Part shown: positions 11,774-21,839 of the stretch, in pieces | Position numbering within the stretch: the stretch's first letter is position 1 | Layout of the letters: the number at the start of each line of letters is the position of its first letter | Assembly (NCBI GenBank): GCA_023614405.1 | Contig: CM042691.1 | Span: 169,170,927 to 169,234,926 of the forward strand | Source: Avena insularis | Taxonomy: Eukaryota > Streptophyta > Magnoliopsida > Poales > Poaceae | Length of the DNA: 64,000 nucleotides | Direction: 5' to 3' | Position numbers and translations under genes: made by a program | Notes under the pieces: generated by a model | What the model was told of the DNA's origin: nothing | What the model saw: only the letters and a program-made list of their open reading frames with translations | Databases searched by the model: none

Positions 11774-13503
11774 ATACTTGTAGGTATCTTAAAAGGATCT
11801 ATGTCAACAGGAGGTGGTTCATCTACTACCCTAGCAGAGGTAGTAGTTTTTCCAAACAGAAAACCAAGTGGGTTATCCATATTGGAAACAAAGTAACAAG
11901 CGGTAACAAAAGAAATACTCCAGTAAAAGTTTCCCTTACCAGTTCCACTCTTCAATAGCACTTCACTCCCCGGCAACGGTACCAGAAAATAGTCTTGATG
12001 ACCCACAAGTATAGGGGTGTATCGTAGTACTTTCGATAAATAGGTGTGTCGATCCCAACGAGGAGCAGAAGGTGCTGAATAGTGGTATGGAGCAGGAAAT
12101 CCCTGTGAATACTTAACAAACGGATTTTTAGTGGTTTTCTGACAAGGCAACAAAACAAGGAGCAAATGTAAATGTGAATCAAGCAGACAAGTGGCCCAAT
12201 CCTTTCTTAGCAAAGGACAAGCCGATGGAAATACTTATAAGGACCAAACGTTCTCGAGGACACATGGGAATTCTGTCAAGTGCTTTCGCTTCAAATAACT
12301 GAGTACTCTTCTCTGGTGTTGTAAGTGTTGTGTGGGTGAACCTGTGCTAACATACCGCCCTTCCTAGGACTAATACATACTTGTGATTAAACCCCCTGCA
12401 AAGATCCGTAACTACAGGAGACTAATTAAGATATAAATCTAACCACAGCCTTAAACTCTGATATCCTACGCTCCCTTGTGCAAAGGTGTCCTAACGGGGG
12501 TTCAGGTTTCTGTCACTCCGGCAACCCCGCGATTAGTAGCCAAATACACAATGCATTCCCCTAGGCCCATAAATGGTGAAGTATAATGTAGTCGATGTTC
12601 ACATGACACCACTAGAATAATAGCACCACAACTTAAATACTAAACCATTGAATAATAACTCATCACAGATTCACCACTAACAACATGACTTCTCCCATGT
12701 CCTCAAGAACTAAACGAACTACTCACAAGACATCAATGAATCAAGAGCTAAGATGATACGATGATGGATAACAATCTGGACATAAACAATAATCCAATGG
12801 TTCCACTCACAAGCATCAACTACAATAGTAATCAACACCAGGAAAGTTTCCCCTAAGAACTAAAGAAATATCCAACACAATTGTTACAGTAGGACGGAGT
12901 GGTGATGATGGTGTTGGTGGAGATGATGGTGTGGATGATGATGATGATGATCCCTATGAAACCTAGCTTGATGACGATGTTGATGGCAACGGTCTCCCCT
13001 CTCCGGGAAGGAATTCCCCCGGCAGAAATCTGTGTGCCAGAGAGATCTTTCGCTCTCGTTGTTTTCTGCCCCCCAGAGGCGGCGGAAATCTATCTGTGGT
13101 CGCTGCCCGAGCCTTAGGGTTTCGAAGGGAAGATATAGGCGAAGGGGCGGAGTCGAAGGCCGGGCAGGTGGGCCACACCTGTCCTAGACGCGGGGTTATG
13201 TGGGCCCGCATCTAGGGGGGTGTGGGCCACCGGAGGCCCATCTTCGTCCTTCCTTCTGGCTTCCTTAGTCTTCTGGTAAAATAATATGTTTCCATATTTT
13301 TTTGATATTTTTCTGATCTTCGCGAAATTGCACCGAAACGCCTTCTTTTCCATTAGAATCCAAACTCCAGCAGTCCATCCTCCAGGAATCATCCAACATG
13401 CATAAACAGATGAAAAGCCATAAGTAATACCTCATAATAAGACAAATATCAATGAATAGAGGTAAATCATGATATAGAAAGGTGATGCAAATTGGGCGTA
13501 TCA
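11774..13503 (-). mobile_element. Truncated Athila-type gypsy element: 5' LTR, primer site and gag start
   Basis: On the minus strand an LTR (13503 to 11996) begins TGATACGCCCAATTTG and ends GGGTCATCA. It is followed by a primer-binding region at 11966-11984 reading TGGTACCGTTGCCGGGGAG, close to the TGGCGCCGTTGCCGGGG motif of many Athila-like plant elements. Gag starts at 11880 (MDNPLGFLFGKTTT, DEPPPVDIDPFKIP). The rest of the element is missing: at about 11774 the sequence switches to the CACTA ORF. No target duplication is visible, as expected for a truncated piece. The family name is inferred from the primer site and the gag start. Confidence 0.65.
11996..13503 (-). repeat. 5' LTR of the truncated Athila-type element
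   Basis: About 1.5 kb with TGATGACCC at the left and GCGTATCA at the right (plus strand), the TG...CA pattern of LTR ends. GAT-rich simple sequence lies at 12900-12975. The flank to the right is not CACTA sequence, so the LTR does not simply interrupt the neighbouring ORF. Confidence 0.6.
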
Positions 13504-14352
13504 CAGTGTTAGAAGACGATGGCAAGAGGAAAATGAGAAGTATAAAAATCCTAACTATCGCAATATAAGGAGATGCGGGGTGAATATGAACCGTTGATCA
13601 AATGCGGTGAAGCGCTAGAGCAAAGTATGTGGTGACACATGGCTACAACAAAAAAGGGGAAAATCATGGGCAATTTAAATCTAATGGTAAATCCGGTGGC
13701 GACCACACGGTGCCTCTATTCTCGTGAAGACATGGGGCCATGCGGTAAAGGTAACACCGCTATGCGGCCCACGCGTCAACATGCACTGGAGCAATGGGAC
13801 CCACTATGGTCACGTCCCATCGATAGAACTGCGGCACACCATTTCATCATCTATAACATCATGAGTGGTCAAAAATATCAAGTAAAGTTCATCCGAATAA
13901 AAGGTTTGGAGTCTATGATCGGATGCACGCACCCAAACATAGACTCAGGGGCTACTCCCATCGGGAGCGCTGTCATGCACCCGATATAATTCAACACAAC
14001 ATTTTCCTTGGTTGAGGATCTACTTTGAGCCTATGCTCCGATGCATGCAACACAACATAGCCTCGGGGGCTACAACTATCGGGAGTGCTGTCACGTACCC
14101 GATAAAAAATCCTCCTACAGAGTCGTCATTTCAGCAAAAAAAATAGAGTATAAAAAGTTGAGCCTACACCCGAATCCAAGTATTCGTCTGTAGCCTCGGT
14201 GTTACTCCCATAGGGAGCGCTGTCGCGCACCCGATAGAAAAGACCAACATAAGCATGCCTATGAGTATTACATGCTTGTATCCTTATACAGCCACTCCCA
14301 TCGGGAGTACTTGATAAAATATTAAATGAAGTTGATAACTTCAACTATTCCA
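13504..14352. repeat. Unclassified repeat-derived DNA with a four-fold motif
   Basis: No credible gene. From 13948 to 14318 a motif recurs four times, at about 13948, 14065, 14197 and 14290. Each copy has GGGCTACTCCCATCGGGAG or a variant, most followed by GCGCTGTC and CACCCGATA. Each holds the small palindrome CTCCC-ATC-GGGAG or a decayed form. Spacing is about 90 to 130 bp. It may be the 3' untranslated part of a gypsy element; the continuation lies beyond CACTA-1, at 22229 onward. Confidence 0.45.
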
Positions 14353-14355
14353 ACA

Positions 14356-14600
14356 CACTACTAGAAAAACACTAGTTAGTGGCGCACGTGGAAAAGCCAT
14401 TCGTGGCACACTGCCCGTGCGCCACTAGGCTTGCGCTGCGGCTATCTCCTAGTCATGGCGCACTGCCTGGTGCACCACGGTTGTGCCGAGATAGGCGTGG
14501 CGCACATGCCAGTGCGCCATGAATAGTTGTCCAGGTGCGCTACAAGATGTATCTTCTGTGGCGCATGTGGTAGTGCACCACTAGCTCTGCAGTGCGCTTT
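14356..14600. repeat. Left terminal and subterminal repeats of CACTA-1
   Basis: After the CACTA terminus come several copies of a quasi-palindromic unit with GTGGCGCAC on one side and GTGCGCCAC on the other, in both orientations. Arrays of this kind are the usual binding sites for the TNPA-type CACTA protein. Matching units lie at the other end, 21840-22200, and in CACTA-2 at 23615-23985. Confidence 0.8.
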
Positions 14601-14915
14601 AGACACCTCAAGCCAGTTTGTTGTGCCATGTGCGCCACAGGTGTCTTTTTTTTTAATTTCAGGGCCAGATGATATATAATACAGATTATATACAATATTA
14701 TAGGCAGATATACACACTGATATAAGATATACAGTTATATATATAAATACACAATTCACAAAACAAGATTGAAACAAATACATATAGATAAGTCTCATAC
14801 ATGAATACATAAGTTATACATTGTTTCGATCAAGTTACAAAGTAGTTGGTGACATGCGAATACATGTGTCTCGAACAAGTTAGAGCTCGGAAGCTCGCCT
14901 AGACATCTAAACTAG
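14601..14915 (-). other. AT-rich 3' part of CACTA-1
   Basis: AT-rich DNA between the subterminal repeats and the small ORF, with ATATA-rich runs around 14670-14760 and an A-rich stretch on the minus strand near 14645. It is probably the 3' untranslated region of the small ORF. No other feature is visible. Confidence 0.35.
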
Positions 14916-15161
14916 CTAGACACAAATGCGGGATAAACAACCAAAGAAGATAAGCATGATCACCGCGACGAAGGTGTAGGTCTTCATCCGGTTCCTCGTC
15001 CTAACTCCCGCTAGATAGCGCGTGTATCTAGCTTCCGCCTCCGCCATAGTGTTGTACCCTTTGTAGCTATTGCCGCTGAAACAGTGCACCTGTCTCCGGC
15101 AGTCTTCCCAATCATCGTAGACTCCGAGAACCCGTCCCTTGTACACGACGTACCACGTCAT
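14916..15161 (-). CDS. Small RNase H1 N-terminal/viroplasmin-like protein with hydrophobic tail
   Basis: An open 81-codon frame. Residues about 2-45 (WYVVYKGRVLGVYDDWEDC, QVHCFSGNSYKGY, EAEARY) have the pattern of the RNase H1 N-terminal hybrid-binding domain (caulimovirus viroplasmin family): Y-V-x-K-G-R, W-x-x-C, V-x-x-F-x-x-x-x-Y-K-G-Y, A-E-A. That fold binds RNA-DNA hybrids or double-stranded RNA. No RNase H catalytic part follows. Residues about 61-80 form a hydrophobic stretch that could be a membrane segment. It lies inside CACTA-1, in the same sense as the transposase, and is unbroken although the genes around it are decayed. Its role in the transposon is unknown; that it is expressed is an inference. 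Confidence 0.65.
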   Translation of the reverse strand: MTWYVVYKGRVLGVYDDWEDCRRQVHCFSGNSYKGYNTMAEAEARYTRYLAGVRTRNRMKTYTFVAVIMLIFFGCLSRICV

Positions 15162-15311
15162 CTACAAGTTGACAATAATAATTAACCGGTGATTAAAAAA
15201 ACATGAATAATTAAAGTCGCATATGAAGATACACTTATAGAAAGTACTCCTAAATCAAAAAGACCAAACTCAAAAAGCATGCCTCATATATAACTAGGTT
15301 GTTCGACACAG

Positions 15312-15404
15312 GAATATGCTACGATGGAACTGTCCGCCAAGTAGGATGCACAACACCTGGACTTGTGCATAGCACAAAGCGGACAATCCCATCGCAACAC
15401 ATTC
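15312..15404 (-). other. Foldback 1 of the CACTA-1 array
   Basis: Arms 15312-15353 and 15363-15404, loop 15354-15362. By hand, on the minus strand 38 of 42 positions pair, 7 of them as G-U. The variable stem block reads TCCGC in one arm, matched by its complement in the other. Confidence 0.7.
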
Positions 15405-15513
15405 ACATATATAGTATGCCACGATATTTCAATCATCGGCATTATTCTCGAAAAAGACCAAAGTAACTCAAAAAGAATGCCTCATATATAACTAGCTAGC
15501 TCGTTGGACACAA

Positions 15514-15606
15514 GAATATGCTACGACAGAACAGTTAGCCAAGTAGGATGCACAACACCTGGACCTGTGCATATCACAAGACTAACTATCCCATTGTAGC
15601 ACATTC
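15514..15606 (-). other. Foldback 2 of the CACTA-1 array
   Basis: Same layout, 42 + 9 + 42 nt. The variable block reads TTAGC against TTAGT. By hand, on the minus strand 37 of 42 positions pair, counting G-U. At alignment column 20 the pair is flipped (A-U instead of U-A) relative to foldbacks 1 and 4. Confidence 0.7.
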
Positions 15607-15713
15607 ACATATATAGTGTGCCACGACATTTCAATCATTGGCATTATTCTTGAAAAAGACCAAAGTAACTCGAAAAGAATGCCTCATATATATACATAGG
15701 TCATTGGACACAG

Positions 15714-15806
15714 GAATATGCTATGATGGAACCGTGAGCCAAGTAGGATGCACAACACCTGGACTTGTGCATATCACAAGGCTCACAATCCCGTCGTAGC
15801 ACATTC
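15714..15806 (-). other. Foldback 3 of the CACTA-1 array
   Basis: Same layout. The variable block reads TGAGCC in both arms, so it differs from units 1 and 2 yet stays complementary. By hand, on the minus strand about 36 of 42 positions pair. Confidence 0.7.
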
Positions 15807-15912
15807 ACATATATATTGTGCCACGACATTTCAATCATTGGCATATTCTTGAAAAAGACCAAAGTAAATCAAAAAGAATGCCTCATATATATACATAGGT
15901 CGTTGGACATAG

Positions 15913-16005
15913 GAATATGCTACGATGGAACTGTAAGCCAAGTAGGAAGCACAATACCTGAACTTGTGCATATCACAAGTCTCACAATATCGTCGTAGCA
16001 CATTC
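15913..16005 (-). other. Foldback 4 of the CACTA-1 array
   Basis: Same layout with more decay (loop TACCTGAAC). The block reads TAAGC against TGAGA. At column 23 the plus strand has an A-C mismatch that becomes G-U on the minus strand. By hand, on the minus strand about 33 of 42 positions pair. Confidence 0.6.
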
Positions 16006-16132
16006 ACATATATAGTGTTCCACGACATTTCAATCATCGGCATTATTCTCAAAAAAAGAGTAAGGAAAAAAGAAGGACCAAAGTGAGCAAAGGACCAAAG
16101 AGTAAGCAAAAAAACCAAGCATTGATTGATAT

Positions 16133-16157
16133 ATAATAATAATAATAATAATAATAA
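16133..16157. repeat. (AAT)n microsatellite
   Basis: About eight uninterrupted ATA/AAT triplets between the foldback array and the protease-like ORF of CACTA-1. Confidence 0.9.
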
Positions 16158-16269
16158 GCAAAAGAAATAAGCGATGATTCATAAACCTAATAAGATAAGT
16201 AGTAGCATGTACACTTGTCCACACACACACAAAGGTCATCTATAGTTTGTAACTACAACTAGGCCAACA

Positions 16270-17744
16270 TCAAGCCTTCTGGTTTGGCTTAGGGAACGGG
16301 AGGACGCCTTGTCTCGTCATGAACTTCCTATAGTCACCCTGCATCTCTAGGCGATCTTCTATGTCACGGTTATTCGGGATATTTCCTTCGTAGAAGATCC
16401 CCCCCGAAGTCATGACATCACGAAAGATGATTTCCCCAAACTGCTGCTGGATGCGATACATCTCTTGTCTAATATCTGAATCAGTGATCTTGGCCTTTGC
16501 TTCGGCCCACTGTTTGAGATGATCTGGCAGCGTAGAATTCTGCTGGTCAAGTAGGAATGCCCTCATGTGATGCAGTGCGTAGTAGGCTTCCTTCTTACTG
16601 TTCTCCGGCTTCTTCTCGCAGGGGAACTCCATTACATGGTTGAAGACGTGCCTGCCGAACTTGACCTTCGTACGCACGAAGGTGGTGCCTTCCGTCGAGC
16701 CATATCCAGTGAGAGCATCGTCCAGAACTTCCTTGATCTTGTCGTAGTTTTTCTTCTTTTCTAGACTCCCCGAGTCGAAATACGTGGCGTGGGAATGCTT
16801 CGGCGATAAGGAGATGAGCGTGCAGTGTTCATCTCTGCGCAAAAAAATCAAATGGAATGTGTTGGAAAAAGAATGATGATAATCTAATAAAGCCAATCGA
16901 CGATGGCGAGTGAATAACGACTTACTCGGGAAAGTAAGGCACGAGAATGTATTCCTTTGTCTTGTTCGCCACAAGGATTTTTTTTAGGTACGAGGCCACC
17001 ATACGTCGTTCAGCGGGGGAACCCAAGCAGACGTCACACATGTAGTAGGGGTCCACTATAGCGATGCCCGGTATGTTCTCTCTAATGATCTGCATGGCCA
17101 GGATGAGAGAAAACAGGCGGACCATGGTATAGTGCAGCGGGTATAGGTGGAACATATTGAAGATGTCGTCGAACCGCAGGAAGAACAGATCCATAGGGGC
17201 ATTATCGACGAAGCCCAAGCCTGGTGGCACCTTAACCACGAATACCGGGTGCGAGGGATCTTTCTCCGATAGAAGGCATCTCTCTATCATCAGCACGCCG
17301 ACATGCACACTCTGCAGTTCCGAACTGGCGAGCCTCCGCAAATTCTTAGGTAGCATGGGCTTACCCGCCACATGAATCCTCCACATAATACCCTCGGGTC
17401 TTGGTGGCCCGTCCTGATACCTGATTGGATTCGCAGTTGACGCCACCGGCTGGCTCGAGCTGCTAAATTTTCTTTTCCTGCCCTTTTTTTCCTTTTGGAG
17501 AGCAGGTAGGCACCGCAATCTGAGCACCGGCCGCCCTATGTAGTCTGTTACGGCTTAGAATAAAGGGCCAGTTGGTTGTATAAGCTGGCTCTATAAAGGC
17601 GCAAGCTGGAGGCGTCTCCTGGGAACCAAACAGACGCTTGGTGATAGTGGCTTTCTCTATGGGGCCACCAGCTAGGTTTTTGTTGTCGAGTTTTACAATC
17701 TTTTTTCCCTTCTTTGTCGCGGTTGAATAATTTAGCCCTGGCAC
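16270..17744 (-). pseudogene. Ulp1-like (C48) protease domain ORF of CACTA-1, catalytic residues lost
   Basis: Second ORF of the element. The N part (17744 down) has AGGPIEKATITKRLFG, SQETPPACAF and a basic KKGKKGQEKK-type tract; a frame change near 17470-17520 links it to the next part (ASTANPIRYQDGPPRPEGI). It runs to VPYFPE, then an intron with GTAAG at 16925 and GCAG at 16835-16838 joins it to DEHCTLISLSPKHSH. This keeps the His of the Ulp1 triad (HCTL) and the Asp (YFDSG). Where a Gln and the Cys-Gly of C48 peptidases are expected, the frame reads FPCEKKPENSKKEAYYALHH, so Cys is replaced by Glu. Ulp1 domains in CACTA ORFs are known; this copy should be inactive. Confidence 0.75.
16835..16925 (-). 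other. Predicted intron in the CACTA-1 protease-like ORF
   Basis: 91 bp with donor GTAAGTCG and acceptor TTTTTTGCGCAG on the minus strand. Removal fuses PYFP-E-DEHCTL in one frame and gives the family-like spacing around the catalytic His. The polypyrimidine tract is clear. Confidence 0.75.
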
Positions 17745-17861
17745 TTTAATGTTTCTTCTTTCGAACGGGCTACCTTTTTTGGCTAGGGTTGTCCTTTTTC
17801 TAATTGTGATGTATGTTGCTGCATCGTAGTCGTCGTCATCTTCGATCTTTGGATCGCCGTA

Positions 17862-20800
17862 CTAGTCGAAGTCTTGCTCATTGGCGACTCCATCCATTCT
17901 GATGATGTTTCTTTTTCCTCTCCTCACGACAACACGGCTAGGCTTTGTCGGGTCGGTAATGAAAAAACATTGGTCCACTTTGGTAGCCAATACCCACGGT
18001 TCATTTTTCGCGGCCACGTTCGCACCAGCGGCCTTGGATTTGGCTGCTTCGGGTATAACCATGGTTGTGAAATACCGGTCTTCTCTTTCAACGCTCTTTG
18101 CTCATCTGACACGGAACATCGGCACCTTTTCTCCACAGTAGTCGAGCTCCCAGATCTCCTCAATTCTTCTGTAGAATCTATCCTTCATGTTGTCATCGGT
18201 GTAGAATTCCGACGTTACGCCTGAGTTCTGATAATCACACTTGTTGCCCTTTTCCTCCGTGTAGAATGTGTAGCCATTGATATCATACGCCTGATAGGTC
18301 ACCAGGTTTTGCATCGGTCCCTGCGACAAGGTGAATATGATCTTTTCCGTGTCAGAAGAATGCGATCGCGGGGGATTATCAAGGAGCGTCTGCCTAAACC
18401 AACGCATGAAATCTGAGTTGTGCTCTTTGATTATTTCTCCCTGCGTCCTCTGTATGCCCGGTCCTTTGCTTCTTCTCGATTAACCTTTTGTGCTTCTGTA
18501 CCCAAGGATCGACCAGTTCTAAATGCTGTAGCGCGACGAGGTTTGCTCGATCAAAGTCTGCGCGTCGAAAATTGAAGTCTGCATGCAGTATGCGACGACC
18601 CTCTCGGTGACCAGATCCTTCGAGCTTGCCAAGGTGCCTGTTGACGGGAAGACCGACAGGGTTCTCGATGTCTAGCTAATTCATGCAGAAAGAGATGCAC
18701 TCTTCGGCCAGAAAGCCCTTGGCTATGCTTCCATCTGGAAAGGACCTGTTGCGGACGTATCCTTTGATGTGTCCGTTCATCCTTTCGAACGCCATCATGC
18801 TGCGGAGGAGCATCAGCCCGAGTTGGACGATGTCCTCCACGACATGGACCAGCAGATGCACCATAATGTCGAAGAATGCGGGTGGGAAGTAGACCTCAAG
18901 ATCGCATAGTATCACCATGATCTCGTCCTGTAGCCTCCCGAGCTGATTCATGCCAATCGACTTCGTAGAGATGACGTCGAAAAACTTGCAGAGGCCAAAT
19001 AATGTTTCACGGATGTGCTCGTCCATTATCCCTCTTAGTGCAACTAGAAGTACCTGCGTCATTAGCACGGCATAGTCGTGAGACTTCATGCCACTAAACC
19101 TCTGCTTCGCCTCGTCTAGGTATCTGCTTATCTTGCCCGCCTAGCTGTAAGGAAATTTGACTCCTAGAAGGCACTTGAAAAACTGTTTGATCTCATCCTG
19201 GCTTAGAGTGAAGCAAGAAGGAGGGAAGTAATATTCATTCTTCTTGAACTTTTTACCCTTCCAACGACCTTGTGTCGTCTCCTACTCATGATCAGCGTCA
19301 TATTCCTGATCATCGGGAGTAGTGCATCCTCCGTGAAGCTCCTTCCGGATACCCATGAATATCAGGTCGTGCCTTGCTTTCGGACCATCTTTCGTCCTAT
19401 CTGGCATGTTGATTATGGTGGCGACCAGACTCTCGCACACCTTTTCGTGATATGCATGATGTCGAGGCTATGAGGCGTGCAGAGAAACTTCCAGTATGGC
19501 AACTCCTAGAAAACAGACCTTGTTTTCCATACCTTCATCAGCGGCTTGTCTTGCTGCCTCTTTCGCTTCTTTCCAGGCTTAGGACAATCTTTCCAGTTTT
19601 TTAGCAACTCTTCCACTTCTTCGCTGCTCCTACGCTCTGGGATTCCTCAGGTCTCGGATTTTCCATCGAACAGGTCTCCACGTTTTCTCCATGGATCATT
19701 CTTGCCGAGCCACCTCCGGTGCGCCATGAACACGGTTTTCGAAGATCCTGGATCTTTCTCTAGTTGGAGATAGCTTGTGTTATCCATGCACCTAACGCAT
19801 GCACAGAATCCTTGGATAACCTGCCCCGAGATATACCCGCAACCTGGATAGTCTTGCACCGTAGTGACCAACGCGGCTCTCATAGTGAAATAATCTTGTG
19901 CGACGGCGTCGTAAGTATTGGCTCCAGATTCCCATAACGTGGCTAGCTCCTCTTTCAACAGCCCGAGATACAGATTGATGTCGGTACCAGGTTGTTTCGG
20001 CCCTTCAATTAGCATACTTATTTGTATGTACTTCTTCTTCATGCACAACCATGGAGGGAGGTTGTACATCCATACAAACACAGGCCAAGTGTTGTGCGTG
20101 CTGCTCTGTCTACCAAACGGATTGAGTCCATCGATGCTCGCACCAAGCCTGATGTTCCTCGAATCTCCACCAAATTCTGTGAATTCGAGGTCCAATGCTT
20201 TCCACTGGCTAGAATCTAAAGGGTGCGTCAGCAGCTCATCCTTTTTGGGGTCATCGTCATCTCCTGGCTTCTTCCTTTCCGCATGCCATCACATGAGCTT
20301 CGCTTCCTTAGGGTCCGCAAAATAGCGCTGCAGACGAGGAGTGATAGTAAAGTACCATACCACTTTTCGAGGTGCTTTCTTCCCTTTCTTGTATCGACTC
20401 ACGCCGCACACCAGACATGTGGTTTTCTCCGCGTCCTTGCCCCGATAAATGATGCAATCGTTGATGCATATGTGATATCTAACGTGCGGTAGATTGAGAG
20501 GACAGACGATTTTCTTAGCGTCCTCGATACTAGCTGGACATGTGTTCCCCTCCGGGAGACGATCGTGCCAGAATGCCATCATAACATCGAAGCTTGCGTC
20601 GCTCAATTTGTGTTTTGCCTTCATCTCCATAGCCTTGAGTGTTACATTCAACCGGATATCATCGGTCCTGCATCCTTCATACAATGGAGTAACCGCGTCT
20701 TTCTCAAGTTGCGCAAGCTTGGCTTTCTCTCTAGCGGCAGCCCTGGCGTTACTCGTCTGCTTGAGAAGCAGCTCTTGCACATAAGGGTCCCGCACCCAGC

Positions 20801-21170
20801 CTGACGTTGTTCCATCGCCGTCTGCTCCTCCGGCATCTAGATCATCATCATCCCGGTCTGCTTCCGCACCTTCACCATCTCCAGGAGACTCTTCATCATC
20901 TCGCCCGTTCTCGTCGTGATGATCATCATCATGTTTCCCACCTTCACCGTCTCCATCGTCTTCGTCATCGCTTATCCAACGAGTGTATCCATCCATGAAA
21001 CCATGGCGGAGCAGGTGCGCCTGCAGATTCCCGGAATCTGGGTCGATCAACCAGTTGAGTTTGCATCTTCTGCACGGACATCTTATCTCTGTCTTGTTAT
21101 TTCGTATCATGTCGGCCGTCGCACATTTCAAAAATCTAGCCACAATGTCTTCGCTCATTATGAGCACCAT
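17862..21170 (-). pseudogene. TNP2-like CACTA transposase of CACTA-1, broken
   Basis: DDE-type transposase of the En/Spm group. Start MVLIMSEDIVARF at 21170. Transposase-associated N domain: CPCRRCKLNWLIDP, HLLRHGFMDGYTRWI, then an acidic Asp/Glu-rich stretch. The core continues (GLSRYK-type CGVSRYKKGKKAPRK, WYFTITPRLQRYF), then a TGA at about 20289 where CACTA-2 has an Arg codon. Next is WPVFVWMYNLPPWLCMK (20195-19647) with PG-CGY-ISGQVIQGF. DUF4218-like sequence follows (GMNQLGRLQDEIMVIL, FFDIMVHLLVHVVEDIVQLG, FERMNGHIKGYVRN; 19089-18676), then DUF4216-like sequence (NLVTYQAYDINGYTFYTEE; 18407-18102) and FITDPTKPSRVVVRRGKRN. Stops and frameshifts separate these blocks, so no full transposase can be made. 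Confidence 0.88.
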
Positions 21171-21354
21171 TTTGCACTGACCGTGTACACGGTACAATTA
21201 GAAGTCTATTAGAACCACATAATCAATGCATGCATGCAATGGTCGATAGAAAATTTCAGCATGACCTATCCTAAAATTAGGACCTTTGCGAAATGCCAAA
21301 GTCTTGCCAAAATGGAAATGAATCAACATTTTGGCAAAACAAATGGCAACTTGT

Positions 21355-21560
21355 TCACACACAAACACAAGAGAGAGAAACCGATCCATACACACATGAA
21401 CATATCATTATCCTCTCCATACACACATGCATGAGCATCATCGATACTCTCCATATACACACACATGACCATCAATCCTCACATACACACATCATGAGCA
21501 TCGATCATCTACATACATATGAGCATATCATCCATATACACATGAACACATCCTTACATG
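21355..21560. repeat. CA-rich irregular tandem repeat in the CACTA-1 5' leader
   Basis: Repeated CATACACACATGAGCATC-like units between the transposase start and the right subterminal repeats. The mirror counterpart in CACTA-2 (24245-24370) has the related TGTGTGTATGGA-type sequence. It is probably leader or promoter DNA of the transposase gene. Confidence 0.6.
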
Positions 21561-21839
21561 GACAACTTACCGAGATGAGAGACCGATCGCGAGATGGAAA
21601 GGAGAGGTGCGCGCGAGACCGGAGAAGGAGATGAGAGACCGGAGAGCTTCCTCTATTACGTATGTAACATCCAAGGCAAGTTCTACATGCTAAAAATGGT
21701 GAATGAGTGGAGAAATTGAGGTGGGAAGGAGAAGGATCCCGACTAGATCTAAGGAGGAAGAAGAAGGGGAAAGTGAAGTGTGGGGTGGTGGATGATCACA
21801 CATGTGCACAAAGTGGAGCTGCCAAAAAAGGGGTCGACA

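Larger units (their letters stand above)
15260..16060 (-). repeat. Tandem array of about four 200-bp units, each with a 93-nt foldback
   Basis: Units recur every 199 to 202 bp (foldbacks at 15312, 15514, 15714 and 15913). Each has two 42-nt arms around a 9-nt loop (CACCTGGAC or TACCTGAAC) and a 107- to 109-nt spacer with GCCTCATATATA and AAAGACCAAAGTAA. Weaker complementarity continues outside the arms (GTCGTTGGACACA against GTGTGCCACGAC). Pairing is kept while stem bases change between units. The array lies between the protease-like ORF and the small viroplasmin-like ORF of CACTA-1, and is not seen in CACTA-2. Confidence 0.85.

Noticed and set aside
11774..13505. Solo LTR inserted in the CACTA ORF
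   Set aside because: No target duplication, the ORF does not resume on the right, and an internal primer site plus gag start show a truncated element, not a solo LTR.
15260..16060. CRISPR-like array because of regular spacing
   Set aside because: The units are whole 200-bp tandem copies with conserved spacers in a plant transposon, unlike short repeats with unique spacers.
20494..21212. Plus-strand frames over the CACTA-1 transposase
   Set aside because: They are antisense shadows of the transposase, made Ser/His-rich by the acidic tract on the other strand.
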